DNA from: Halichondria panicea
Lineage: Eukaryota > Porifera > Demospongiae > Suberitida > Halichondriidae
Assembly (NCBI RefSeq): GCF_963675165.1
Contig: NC_087382.1
Coordinates: 2,581,567-2,645,566 of the forward strand
Direction of reading: 5' to 3'
Length of the DNA: 64,000 nt
Position numbers and translations under genes: made by a program. Shown here piece after piece: positions 9,764-21,700 of this stretch (position 1 is the first letter of the stretch; each line of letters begins with the position of its first letter). The notes beneath the pieces are model-generated. The model saw nothing but the letters and a program-made list of their open reading frames with translations, was not told the DNA's origin and ran no database searches.

Positions 9764-12700
9764 CTAGGAGGCGTTGCACAATGAAATGGCAGGTTAATTT
9801 ACAACATCAAGTTTATACAGAGACTAATATTGATTACATTGCCACATCGACATACATTACGTAGGTCTCTCGATGCATGTGTAGCACATGCACATGTATG
9901 GGGTGCATATATATATGGTATAGAATATTTACCTTCACTAGCAGTTAGCCAATCTTTATAACTATATGTCATCTTTTTGCATTGATTACACCTCATTACA
10001 TTATCCTCATCCAGAAAACAAGGAGGAGTGACTCTCTGTACAGACTGAGAGTACCATGCACTCAGTAGAGCCAGACAGAACAGAACTGAAAGAACCAGCA
10101 CCAGCCACGGGAAAATAACTGACATCCAAGCTCGTACTATATATAGATACAAAAATTACAACTGAAGACTAAATTGTAAATCTACGTTATAGAAAGTATG
10201 GGCATGCACATAGTAAAGCAGAAGTACATGTAATCACACATGCATGTATATGCATGCTCAAATGATGTACATTTACAACTTATGATATAATTAACTATTA
10301 TACCTATTGCAGGCCCGGGGTAATAGTGCGCATGCGCTTTAAATTACCCAGAATATGGGTAATCGTACTACGAACGTAAAACCTTAGTAAATTACACAGG
10401 AAATTAGTTCGTTTACTATGAATATGTTCCGTAATACTTTGTCTCTATGACTGAGTTCTGTGAAGCTGTGGCTTATGCCGTCTATTGTGTTGGTCTAGAA
10501 AGCTTGAACACTAGTTTTAAGACAGAAGAGGCTCTAAACTACGTCTATAGGATGGTCCTATAGCCGGGTTGTCTTCGCAAGTAGTGGTTTGAAGCACCAT
10601 ACACTTCCCATAGCCTGTACAGATCCAAGGTAAGACATCCTGACCATACAACCGTCATAGAGGTAGATGAGAGCCTTTTCTGGCTTCATACTAGTGTTAA
10701 AGCCTTCTGGAACAACACAGTAGAGAGCTAAGCTGATGTACGTATATAGAAAATGAAAGAAAAAAGGGGATTCCCCAGGTTCTGGAGAATAAACTAACGC
10801 ATGCGCACTATTACCATGAAATAGGTACCAGGCCGTATTTTAATCGGCCTGAATCGAGGCTAACTATATTATTATTCTATCTCACCAACAGTGACTTTGC
10901 ATGTACTGGACGTCACAGAGCCTCCCTCATTCTCCACCACACATTGATACTCTCCGCTCTGCTCCAGTGAAGTCTGTCTCATGGTGAGAGAGGAAGTGGA
11001 CACACCTTTGTAGCCATCATCTTCATCTCTGAGAGGAGCACCATCTTTTGTCCACTGATAGGTGAGGCCTGTGCCCTGAGCTTGTACTGTCAGAGAGACA
11101 CTCTGATGGACCTTCACTTTCTTTACTAGTGGGAGGTCTCTTATTATCGACAGCGACTCATTCACTATATGAAAAAATAGCAAATTGACACGAAAACATG
11201 CATTTATACCCACTACAGTAGAACCTCAATTATCCGGCCTTTGGTTCTAGAAACAGGCCAGATAACTGAATATGCCGGATAATCAAATGGCCTTGATCCA
11301 AGCACTTAATTACATAATATAACAGCAGTGCAAAACGTAGTGCACATTGCCGTATGCATGCGCATCCGCAGAATATGCCTGTCTCCATGGTAACAGCTGT
11401 TAATGTGTAAATGCACTTAAAAGACACACACATTTTCTGATTATTAGTTGAACTTTGATCTTATCAAAACAGCCAATCATAGTTCCGGATAATCATTGCA
11501 CTGTCATAATACAAGTCAAGGGCAAACAATCTGGATTTTATACAACGAAACGGATGATAAGGATCTACAAATTGCTATCTACCACAAACCAATGAACATT
11601 CATCAAACGATCGACCCAGATGTAAAATACACAGTCATGCACCATGCACATGCATGCATGCAGACATGCTCAAACGTACGGATGATGATTTAACTTATAA
11701 TTATGCTATCTCACCAACAGTGACTTTGCATGTACTGGACGTCACAAAGCCTCCCTCATTCTCCACCACACATTGATACTCTCCGCTCTGTTCCAGTGAG
11801 GCCTGTCTCATGGTGAGAGAGGAAGTGGACACACCTTGGTAGCCATCATCTTCATCTGTGAGAGGAGCACCATCTTTTGTCCACTGATAGGTGAGGTCTG
11901 TTCCCTGAGCTTGTACTGTCAGAGAGACACTCTGGTGGGCCTTCACTTTCCATACTAGTGGGAGGTCTTTTCTTATCGAGGGCGACTCAATGGCTACGAA
12001 AATGTAAAATAGCAAATTGACACGGGAACATGGATTTACCCACTACAGTAGAACCTCAATTATCCGGACGCCATAGTTACCAAAGTAGGCCGGACAACTG
12101 CATGATTACCGTATATAGAAATTGGATTTCGCTTACTCAATTTTAAGCGTATCTTTATTTTAAACTTTAAGCGCACATGCAGTACTACTACTATTACCAG
12201 CACTGTTGTCAGTAACGATTATTACCAAACCGAATAATTTTTCGTTAATGACAGTTACCAAATAAATAAGTGAACGCGAAAATTGGTCAGGTTTTGGCCT
12301 GACCAACCTGAGCGGTTCCGCCGGCCCTGTCTATGTCTCACATTCTCTCAGCATGGTCAGACAAGCGGATAACAGCATGCCCAGAGAGTCTTTCCAGATG
12401 GATATCACCAGCTATAATTATAGCTACCATAAATTATACTGTACAAGCGAGCTAGCTCATAATTATATATAAATTATATAGATAAACGAAATTAGCTGCT
12501 TCGCATAATTGGAAAAGTCAAGTACAAAAACCAGCAATTGAGCGATCAAGTGTCAGATCTAGCTGCAAGCCAGAAGAAAATGTCTCTCTCCAAACTGCAA
12601 TCGAGTTCCTTTCAGTGTCCTCACATTGGTGCCTCTCCAAACCAGCAGAAGAACATCTCCTTCCCTAAGGTATCATTCACCGTCTCAGGAAAGTTTTAGG

Positions 12701-15700
12701 TGCACACTTTTGTAACCTCATATACCCGTACCAATATTAATTTTTGTGATTGTCTCAATTAAAATGTCAATTTTAAAATTAATATCACTAAAATGCACCA
12801 GAATGCGCCAGCAAGCACCATTCAAAAATTTTTTCTGGTGGAGGACCCTCAGACCCCTCTTTATGGGTCCAGCCTGACCACTTCATATTTGCTTCCTCCG
12901 GCTCTGATAGATGCATGAGGTTGGTCAATATGTGCATGTAAAAGGAACTGTAAAATGAACTGTAGTATGATAATTATATACACAGCCAAAAATCCACGGG
13001 TCCGTTTCAGGCCGTTAGTTGAAAACGGGCCGTTACGGGGCCGTGAACGGCCTGTATACAGGATGTAGCCAACCCACGTCCTGTATACAGGCCGTTCTCA
13101 CGGGCTGTAAACAGGACGTTAGCCCACGTCCTGTTTACAGCCCGTGGATACAGGCCTGTATCAGGGCGTAGCAACCACCTGATACGGCTGTTGCAGCTGT
13201 AGCTTATGCGCATGCGCTAGCTTGGGGCAGGATGACATCACCTGACTACAAAAAGAGAATGAGACAGACAGAGCTCTGAGAAAAAATCCTGCTGCTTGTC
13301 ACGACATGCACAAGATCAAGAGGAGCTGCTGGTCCAAAAAGACAACTTGAAGAGGACTATACACTATTAGTCTACCTGTGAACAGAAAAAGGTGAAGCTG
13401 TAGCAGCATGTTATTATATTAAACAGTTATATTATTTTTATTGAACTTTCTCATAGCATGCAGTTTGTGTTCCTCTAGTTCCACAGCTATTTCAAATCTG
13501 TAGTGAATTTGACCTCTAGTGTAGTTGGCAGCAAAGGTCTGTAAATTTCACCTCTACTGTATGTTTATAAATTCAGGTTTGCACGTTGTTATGGACTTTT
13601 GAAGCTGGAACACTGGCCAATTTTACATGGTAAACGTTTCGTTTTGCTTCCTTTTTAAATAATCCTCCTCATCGTAGGCTCCCATCTGAAGTTTTTTCAC
13701 TATTGATAAAGAGGTGTTGAAGAATGCTCCCAGGTTTGTTATTCTCTTTCACTAGCATTCACATATTAAACACGCAATCAAATTGACTTTAGATAATGCT
13801 GCCGAGTTGAAGTCTGGACTAATTACGTAAGTGCCACTGTTCTATTGTGTTTTGTGATACGTTATTGCTTCTGTAGACACTAGATGTTGTCAGAAGAATG
13901 AACTAAAGATAAAGCAACAGTTTCCTGGTAAGAAAATTCAGCAAGTATGTAATCTGTGTGAATAGCGTATTGGTGTACAGTTGCGGGATATCTTCGAGAT
14001 GAAAAAGAGCCCTTGTAATGTGTACAGCACACTGTAAGCTGTTGACTGACTTCATAGTACGCCGGTAAGATTATTCACAGTGGACAGTGGTGTGTTCTTC
14101 TTTTAATCTTCTAACTCTTCTTCAGATGTTGCAAAACTCAAGGTTTGTTTATTGTTTTCATCTTTAGCACTCATTACACATGTTATTTAATAGATTTCTT
14201 TATTGGCATGCCGAGTTGGAGTCTGGATGTGTTAGGTAAGTGCCATTATTTTGTATGTGTTTGGTGGTGCATTATATGCCTCATAGATTGAAGTTTTTAG
14301 ACGAATGATAAAGAGAATGCAACAATTGCCTGGTAAGCAACTTAGTTTAATCTATGTGAATAAGTATTATTAGTGTACAGCTGGCGAGCTATCTCGGAGA
14401 TGAAGAACGGCCCTTCAAGCTGTTCACTGACTTCATAGTACGCCGGTAAGCAGTGGTGTATTTTTTGTATAATTCCCAGCCTCTTCTCCTCAGAGTCTAT
14501 CTTTGTGCACAAAAACAAGACGAATATAAATACAGTAAGTTAGTATACTTATGTGGCGTTAACGTACGGTTCAACTGGTTGTTTTTATCTGCAGTGCCAC
14601 CGTGGGGATGTGAAGACACGGATATGATAATGAGAGACATAATGTAGCTGAACAGAAATTAATATATATATATAATTATCTTGTTCTTGTCTTCTTTGTC
14701 TTTGAATTGTGACCTTTTGAAGCATGATACTAGCTTATTAAATTGTGCATGAGAACAGTATGATACAGGCAGTTTGTACTGGCTGTTTACAGGCTGTATG
14801 TGAACGGCCTGTTTAGTAGTGTCTACCCAACGGTCCCGTATCAGGATGTAGTAAACGTCCTGTAACGGACATGTAACGGACCTGACACGCCCTGTGGATT
14901 TTTGGCTGTGTATAGATCTACAGTTAGGCTTGCCTGCTTGCTTACCTTCTAGCTAGCTAATGAGTCATCCCTCGTTACAGAGACATCTGGTTACTTTAGT
15001 GCATGTGGTCGTAGGGGTATTGCAGAAGATATAAGCATACCAGTTATTCCCATGGTAACAGCTGATAATGCGCATGCGCACTAAGGGACACACCTATTTT
15101 TTGATTATTAGTTGAACTTTAACACCATTATACGAAAAAAATGTACGTTAATCGGGTTTCCAGATAATCCAGGACTGCATGCGTAACTGTATAACACAAT
15201 ACAGCAGTCAATGGATTGTCTGAATTTTATATTGGGGATTTATAGTGGGGGACAGATGACACATTGCTATCCAGTGGCGTAGGAAGCAATTTCTCAATGG
15301 GGGGAGGGCTCTAGTTACTTGAATGGAAAAAAGAGTAAGGCTTATCGACATAGTGCAGCTTGGATAAGTCATCTCTACTTAATAACCTAGAAAGGGGCTC
15401 CAGGGGAAGCAATTTCTCAATGGGGGGAGGGCTCTAGTTATTTGAATGGAAAAAAGAGTAAGGTTTATCGACATAGTGCAGCTTGGATAAGTTATCTCTA
15501 CTTAATAACCTAGAAAGGGGCTCCAGCCCCTGGAGCCCTCCCCCTTCCTACACCAGTGGCGGATCCAGGAAAAATGAAAGGGGGGTTGCAAACTACAAGC
15601 GCGCAGCACGAGTAGTGAAATTCGCTAAATTTGTTGGGGTTACGCTCACTTCTGGTCACACATGACTAGGGAAAATCCCATACTCAGCCAGGGGAAGTCC

Positions 15701-18700
15701 CATAATACACTTGCGTAGAGCTAGCTAGCTGCCACAAACAGTCAACTAGCTAGCCTAGGCTAACCTGAACACTCCTTTGGCAGTTGATGCATCAGAACAA
15801 CAGGTACAATCATTGAATCAAATTACAATAGCTACAAAACTGATAAATAGCTAGCTGGTAGTTGTAGTTGTAGTAAAGCCACAATAGCTAGACTGAAAGG
15901 GGGGATCCGTGGCACCCTGGGATCTTCCCCTGGATCCGCCACTGTACACCACTGCTATCTGCGATTATTTGCACCAAAAGATTGACTCAACTGTAAAATA
16001 CACAGTCATACACTACACTGACATGCATACAGGAATGCAGATTATCTAAGTATTATTCTATCTCACCAACAGTGACTTTGCATGTACTGGACGTCCCAGA
16101 GCCTACATCATTCTCCACCACACATTGATAGTCTCCGCTCTGCTCCAGTGAGGCCTGTTTCATGGTGAGAGAGGAAGTGGACACACCTCGATAGCCATCA
16201 TCTTCATCTCTGAGAGGAGCACCATCTTTTGTCCACTGATAGGTGAGGTCTGTGCCCTGAGCTTGTACTGTCAGAGAAAAACTCTGATGAACCTTCACTT
16301 TCCATATTAGTGGGAGGTTTCTTCTTATCGAGGGTGGTTCCATGACTAAAATAAAAGTTAATCAACTCAAGTTTACAGAAACATGCATTTTTCGTACTGT
16401 ATAATACAAGTCAAGGACAATCGATCGATAATCTGATAGAGACAAATGATAATGATTTACATGCACATTGCTATAGCTACCACAAAACCAACAAACATGC
16501 CATATAAATCAAAAGATTGACATAAATGTAAAACACGTGCACAGTCACATGTATGCATGCTCAAACAAGATAACCTAATTTATAATTATGATATCTCACC
16601 AACAGTGACTTTGCATGTACTGGACGTCACAGAGCCTCCCTCATTCTCTACCACACATTGATACTCTCCGCTCTGCTCCAATGAGGCCTGTCTCATAGTG
16701 AGAGAGGAAGTGGACACACCTTGGTAGCCATCATCTTCATCTCTGAGAGGAGCACCATCTTTTGTCCACTGATAGGTGAGGCCTGTTCCCTGAGCTTGTA
16801 CTGTCAGAGAAAAACTCTGATGGACCTTCACTTTCCATATTAGTGGGAGGTTTCTTCTTATTGAAGGCGGTTCCATGACTAAAAAAAAGTTGATCAACTC
16901 AAGTTTACAGAAACATGCATTTTTCGTGCTGTATAATACAAGTCAAGGACAATCGATCGATAATCTGATATAGAGACAAAATAATGATAATGATTTACAT
17001 GCACATTGCTATAGCTACCACAAAACCAACAAACATGCCATATAAATCAAAAGATTGACATAAATGTAAAACACGTGCACAGTCACATGTATGCATGCTC
17101 AAACGAGATAACCTAATTTATAATTATGATATCTCACCAACAGTGACTTTGCATGTACTGGACGTCACAGAGCCTCCCTCATTCTCCACCACACATTGAT
17201 ACTCTCCGCTGTGCTCCAATGAGGCCTGTCTCATAGTGAGAGAGGAAGTGGACACACCTTGGTAGCCATCGTCTTCATCTCTGAGAGGAGCACCATCTTT
17301 TGTCCACTGATAGGTGAGGTCTGTGCCCTGAGCTTGTACTGTCAGAGAAAAACTCTGGTGGACCTTCACTTTCCATATTAGTGGGAGGTTTCTTCTTATT
17401 GAAGGCGGTTCCATGACTAAAAGAAAAGTTGATCAACTCAAGTTTACAGAAACATGCATTTTACGTACTGTATAATACAAGTCAAGGACAATCGATCGAT
17501 AATCTGATAGAAACATGCACATTGCTATAGCTACCACAAAAGCAACAAACATGCCATATAAATCAAAAGATTGACATAAATGTAAAACACATGCACAGTC
17601 ACATGTATGCATGCTCAAACGAGATGACCTAATTTATAATTATGATATCTCACCAACAGTGACTTTGCATGTACTGGACGTCACAGAGCCTCCCTCATTC
17701 TCCACCACACATTGATACTCTCCGCTCTGCTCCAGTGAGGCCTGTCTCATGGTGAGAGAGGAAGTGGACACACCTTGGTAGCCATCGTCTTCATCTCTGA
17801 GAGGAGTACCACCTTTTGTCCACTGATAGGTGAGGCCTGTGCCCTGAGCTTTTACTGTCAGAGAGACACTCTGATGGACCTTCACTTTCCATACTAGTGG
17901 AAGGTCTCTTCTTATTGAGGGTGACTCAATGACTACGAGAAAAATATAAATGACAAATTGATCGACTCAATGACTACGAGAAAAGCAAATTGACACGGAA
18001 ACACGCATTTATACCCACTACAGTAGAACCTCAATTATCCGGCCTTGGTTCCAGAAACAGGCCAGATAATTGAATATGCCGGATAATCAAATGGATAAAT
18101 GCCTTGATCCAAGCATGCATAAAATATAACAGCAGTGCAAAATGTAGTGCACATTGCCGTATGCATGTGCATCCGCAGAAGGTGCCTGTCTCCATGGTAA
18201 CAGCTGTTAATGTACATACGCACTTAAAAGACAACAATTTTCTGATTATTAGTTGAACTTTGATCTATCAAAACAGCTAATCATGGTTCCGGATAATCGT
18301 TGCAACTGTCAAGTCATTAGGACAAACAATCGATTAATATCTGGATATTAGGCCACTCCAAATGAGACTTTAGTTTCCCGTCAGAGACTCCAGTAAATTA
18401 TAAGCGGATGTGAGCAGTATTATCATTATTCATTACTATGAATATTGATAACGTCATTAATTAAGTAGCCACAAAAATTCAGCCAACATGTGCTTGGAGG
18501 CAACAAAGAACAAGAAAAAAGTAATTTCAATATTTCATTGGATAATTAGAGAAATAATGGCCATAATGACTATTAATCAGGTAGCTAAAGCAAGAATCGC
18601 AAGTTGGACAGGAAACTACAGTCTCATTTGGAGTGGCGTTATACGGATGATAAGGATCTACAAATTGCAATCTACCACAAACCAATGAACATGCATCAAA

Positions 18701-21700
18701 CGATCGACCCAAATGTAAAATACGCAGTCATGCACCACATGCATGCAGGAATGTTCAAATGTATAGATAATGATTTAACTTATAATTATGCTCTCTCACC
18801 AATAGTGACTTTGCATGTACTGGACCACACACAGCCTCCCTCATTCTCCACCACACATTGATACTCTCCGCTCTGCTCCAGTGAGGCCTGTCTCATGGTG
18901 AGAGAGGAAGTGGACACACCTTGGTAGCCATCATCTTCATCTGTGAGAAGAGCACCATCTTTTGTCCACTGATAGGTGAGACCTGTGCCCTGAGCTTGTA
19001 CTGTCAGAGAGACACTCTGATGGACCTTCACTGTCCTTACTAGTGGGAGGTCTTTTCTTATCGAGGGCGACTCAATGACTACGAGAAAAATATAAATGAC
19101 AAATTGACACAGAAACATGCCTTTATCCACTACAGTAGAACCTCAATTATTCGGACACCGTGATTACCAAAGTAGGCCAGATAACTGAACACCGTAGAAG
19201 CAGCGCTTACTCGATTTTATTGTTTTAATTGCATTTTCAACTGCTAGTTTTGTCCTCAAATTAAAGCAATTTTCCAATTATGCAAAGCAGCTACCGTAGA
19301 AACTGTTAGCGCATGCGCTTTTAGGGTCAATAGCAGAGCTCTACGCTTTATTCAAGAATGCGCCTATAATGCAGTCATTTTGAGCCCCACTCAGCAACCG
19401 GATGTCTCTATGATGATTGCTGACTCGCAAGCTGGCTAGAAAGTGAGCAAGCAAGGCAAGCAGGCAACCCTAACTGGATCTATTATGTTACAATTCATTT
19501 TACAGTTCATTTTACATCATTTAAATTCATATTATAAAAACATTCATATTGACCAGGAACTTGGAACTCATCCATGTCTCACATTCTCTCAGCATGATCA
19601 GACAAGGTAACAGCATGCCCAGAGAGTCCTTACAGATGGATATCACCAGCTATATAGCTATCATGCACTGTACAAGCTAACTAGCTCATAGATAAACAAA
19701 ATTAGTTGAATCAATTCTAATAATAACCTTCACATAATTGGAAAAGCGCTTCAATTCGAGTATAAAAAGCCTGCAGTTGAGCATGCGCTTAAAATAAAGA
19801 TACGCTTATAATCGAGTAAGCGCCAATAATCCAGTTTCTTGGTTGCCATGCTATATTAAAGCCATAGTAGCTAGACTGCATGAAAGGGGGGATCCGTGGA
19901 TCCGCCACTAGACTTGGACTCCTTTGTTCCTGGTCAATATAATACGAATTAATTGTTGTAAAAGGAACTGTAAAATGAACTGTAACATAATAGATCCAGT
20001 TAGGGTTGCCTGCTTGCCTATCTTGCTCACTATAGCTAGCGAGTCAGCCCTCATCACAGAGACTCCGGTTATTGAGTGGGGCTCGAAAATGACTGCATTA
20101 TAAGCGCATTCTCGAATGGATTGACACACATTGCTATCTACTACAAAACAACCGAAGATGGGAATATTTGCATCAAGACAGTGGCGGATCCAGGGGGAGA
20201 TCCCAGGGTGCCACGGATCCCCCCTTTTCAGTCTAGCTATTGTGGCTTTACTACAGCTACCAGCTAGCTATTTATCAGTTTTTGTAGCTATTGTAATTTG
20301 ATTCAATGATTTTACCTGTTGTTTTGATGTATCAACTGCCAAAGGAGTGTTCAGGTTAGCCTAGGCTAGCTAGTTGACTGCATGTTCGTGGCAGCTAGCT
20401 AGCTATATACGCAAGTCGATCTATTATGGGACTTCCCCTGGCTGAGTATGGGATTTCCCCTAGTTACGTGTGACTGGAAGTGGGCGTCACCCCAAAACAT
20501 TTAACGCTGCGGGTGACTTTCACTACTCGCTGCGCACTCGTAGTTTGTAACCCCCCTTTCATTTTTCCTGGATCCACCGCTGGAAAAGATCGACCCAAAT
20601 GTAAAATACACAGTCATGCACCACATGTAGGCATGCTCAAATGTACAGATTATTTATATTATTTCTCACCAACAGTGACTTTGCATGTACTGGACGTCAC
20701 GGAGCCTCCCTCATTTTCCACCACACATTGATAGTCTCCGCTCTGCTCCAGTGAAGTGTGTCTGATAGTGAGAGAGGAAGTGGACACACCTTGGTAGCCG
20801 TCATCTTCATCTCTGAGAGGAGCACCATCTTTTGTCCACTGATAGGTGAGGTTTGTGCCCTGAGCTTGTACTGTCAGAGATACACTCTGATGAACCTTCA
20901 CTTTCCTTACTAGTGGGAGGTCTCTTCTTATTAAGGGTGGCTCAATGACTATACGAAAAACATGAGCAATGCATTGACTATACGAATACAGACATTATAG
21001 GATGTTGATACGTGTCACAGCTGATTTGAATCTATATGTTCATTTCACATAATTATCACACACTTCCTATTAAATAGACTCACAGATGTCCCTGGCAGAT
21101 GGTCTCCTCGTCATGTCTTCTTGCAAACAACTGTCGATAACCTTCCTCAACCTGTGTGTGTGAGGGATCTGGGCAACATGGTCTGATCGATCCTTGGCTG
21201 ATTTGATTGTCTCCAGCTTGCAAACAATCTGCACCATAATTACCCCAAGGGAAAATACATCCAGGCTACTATCGTATTTCTTCTCTTCAGCCTCGGGAGG
21301 TAGATACCCCATACGGTGACCAACGGCCGTGAGGGTGTGGCTAAGCTTGGAGGGATCGTATAGACGTGACATGCCAAAGTCGGAAATCTTTGCAACAGGC
21401 ACTGGTTGTGCAAGCTTCAGCAAGACGTTATCGCTACAGAGGTCACGGTGTATAATCTGCTTGCTGTGAATGTAGGCCAGACCACAAGACACGTCTTTGG
21501 AGAGGCTAATTTCACATTCGCTAGTGAGGGACTTTTCACCAAGGCTGGAGAAATAGGATCTCAGATTGCAATCCATCAGCTCAACAATGAGGATTGTACC
21601 ACCTGATTTGGGGTGCTTAGCAGTCGAAAAATACTGAACAATGTTTGGGTGCTGAAGCGACTCGAGAAAATCACACTCATGATCAAATGCTTTGCTAGCT

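Noticed and set aside
21406-21606. Plus-strand frame inside the gene A kinase exon
   Set aside because: Shadow of the minus-strand kinase, which carries all catalytic motifs.
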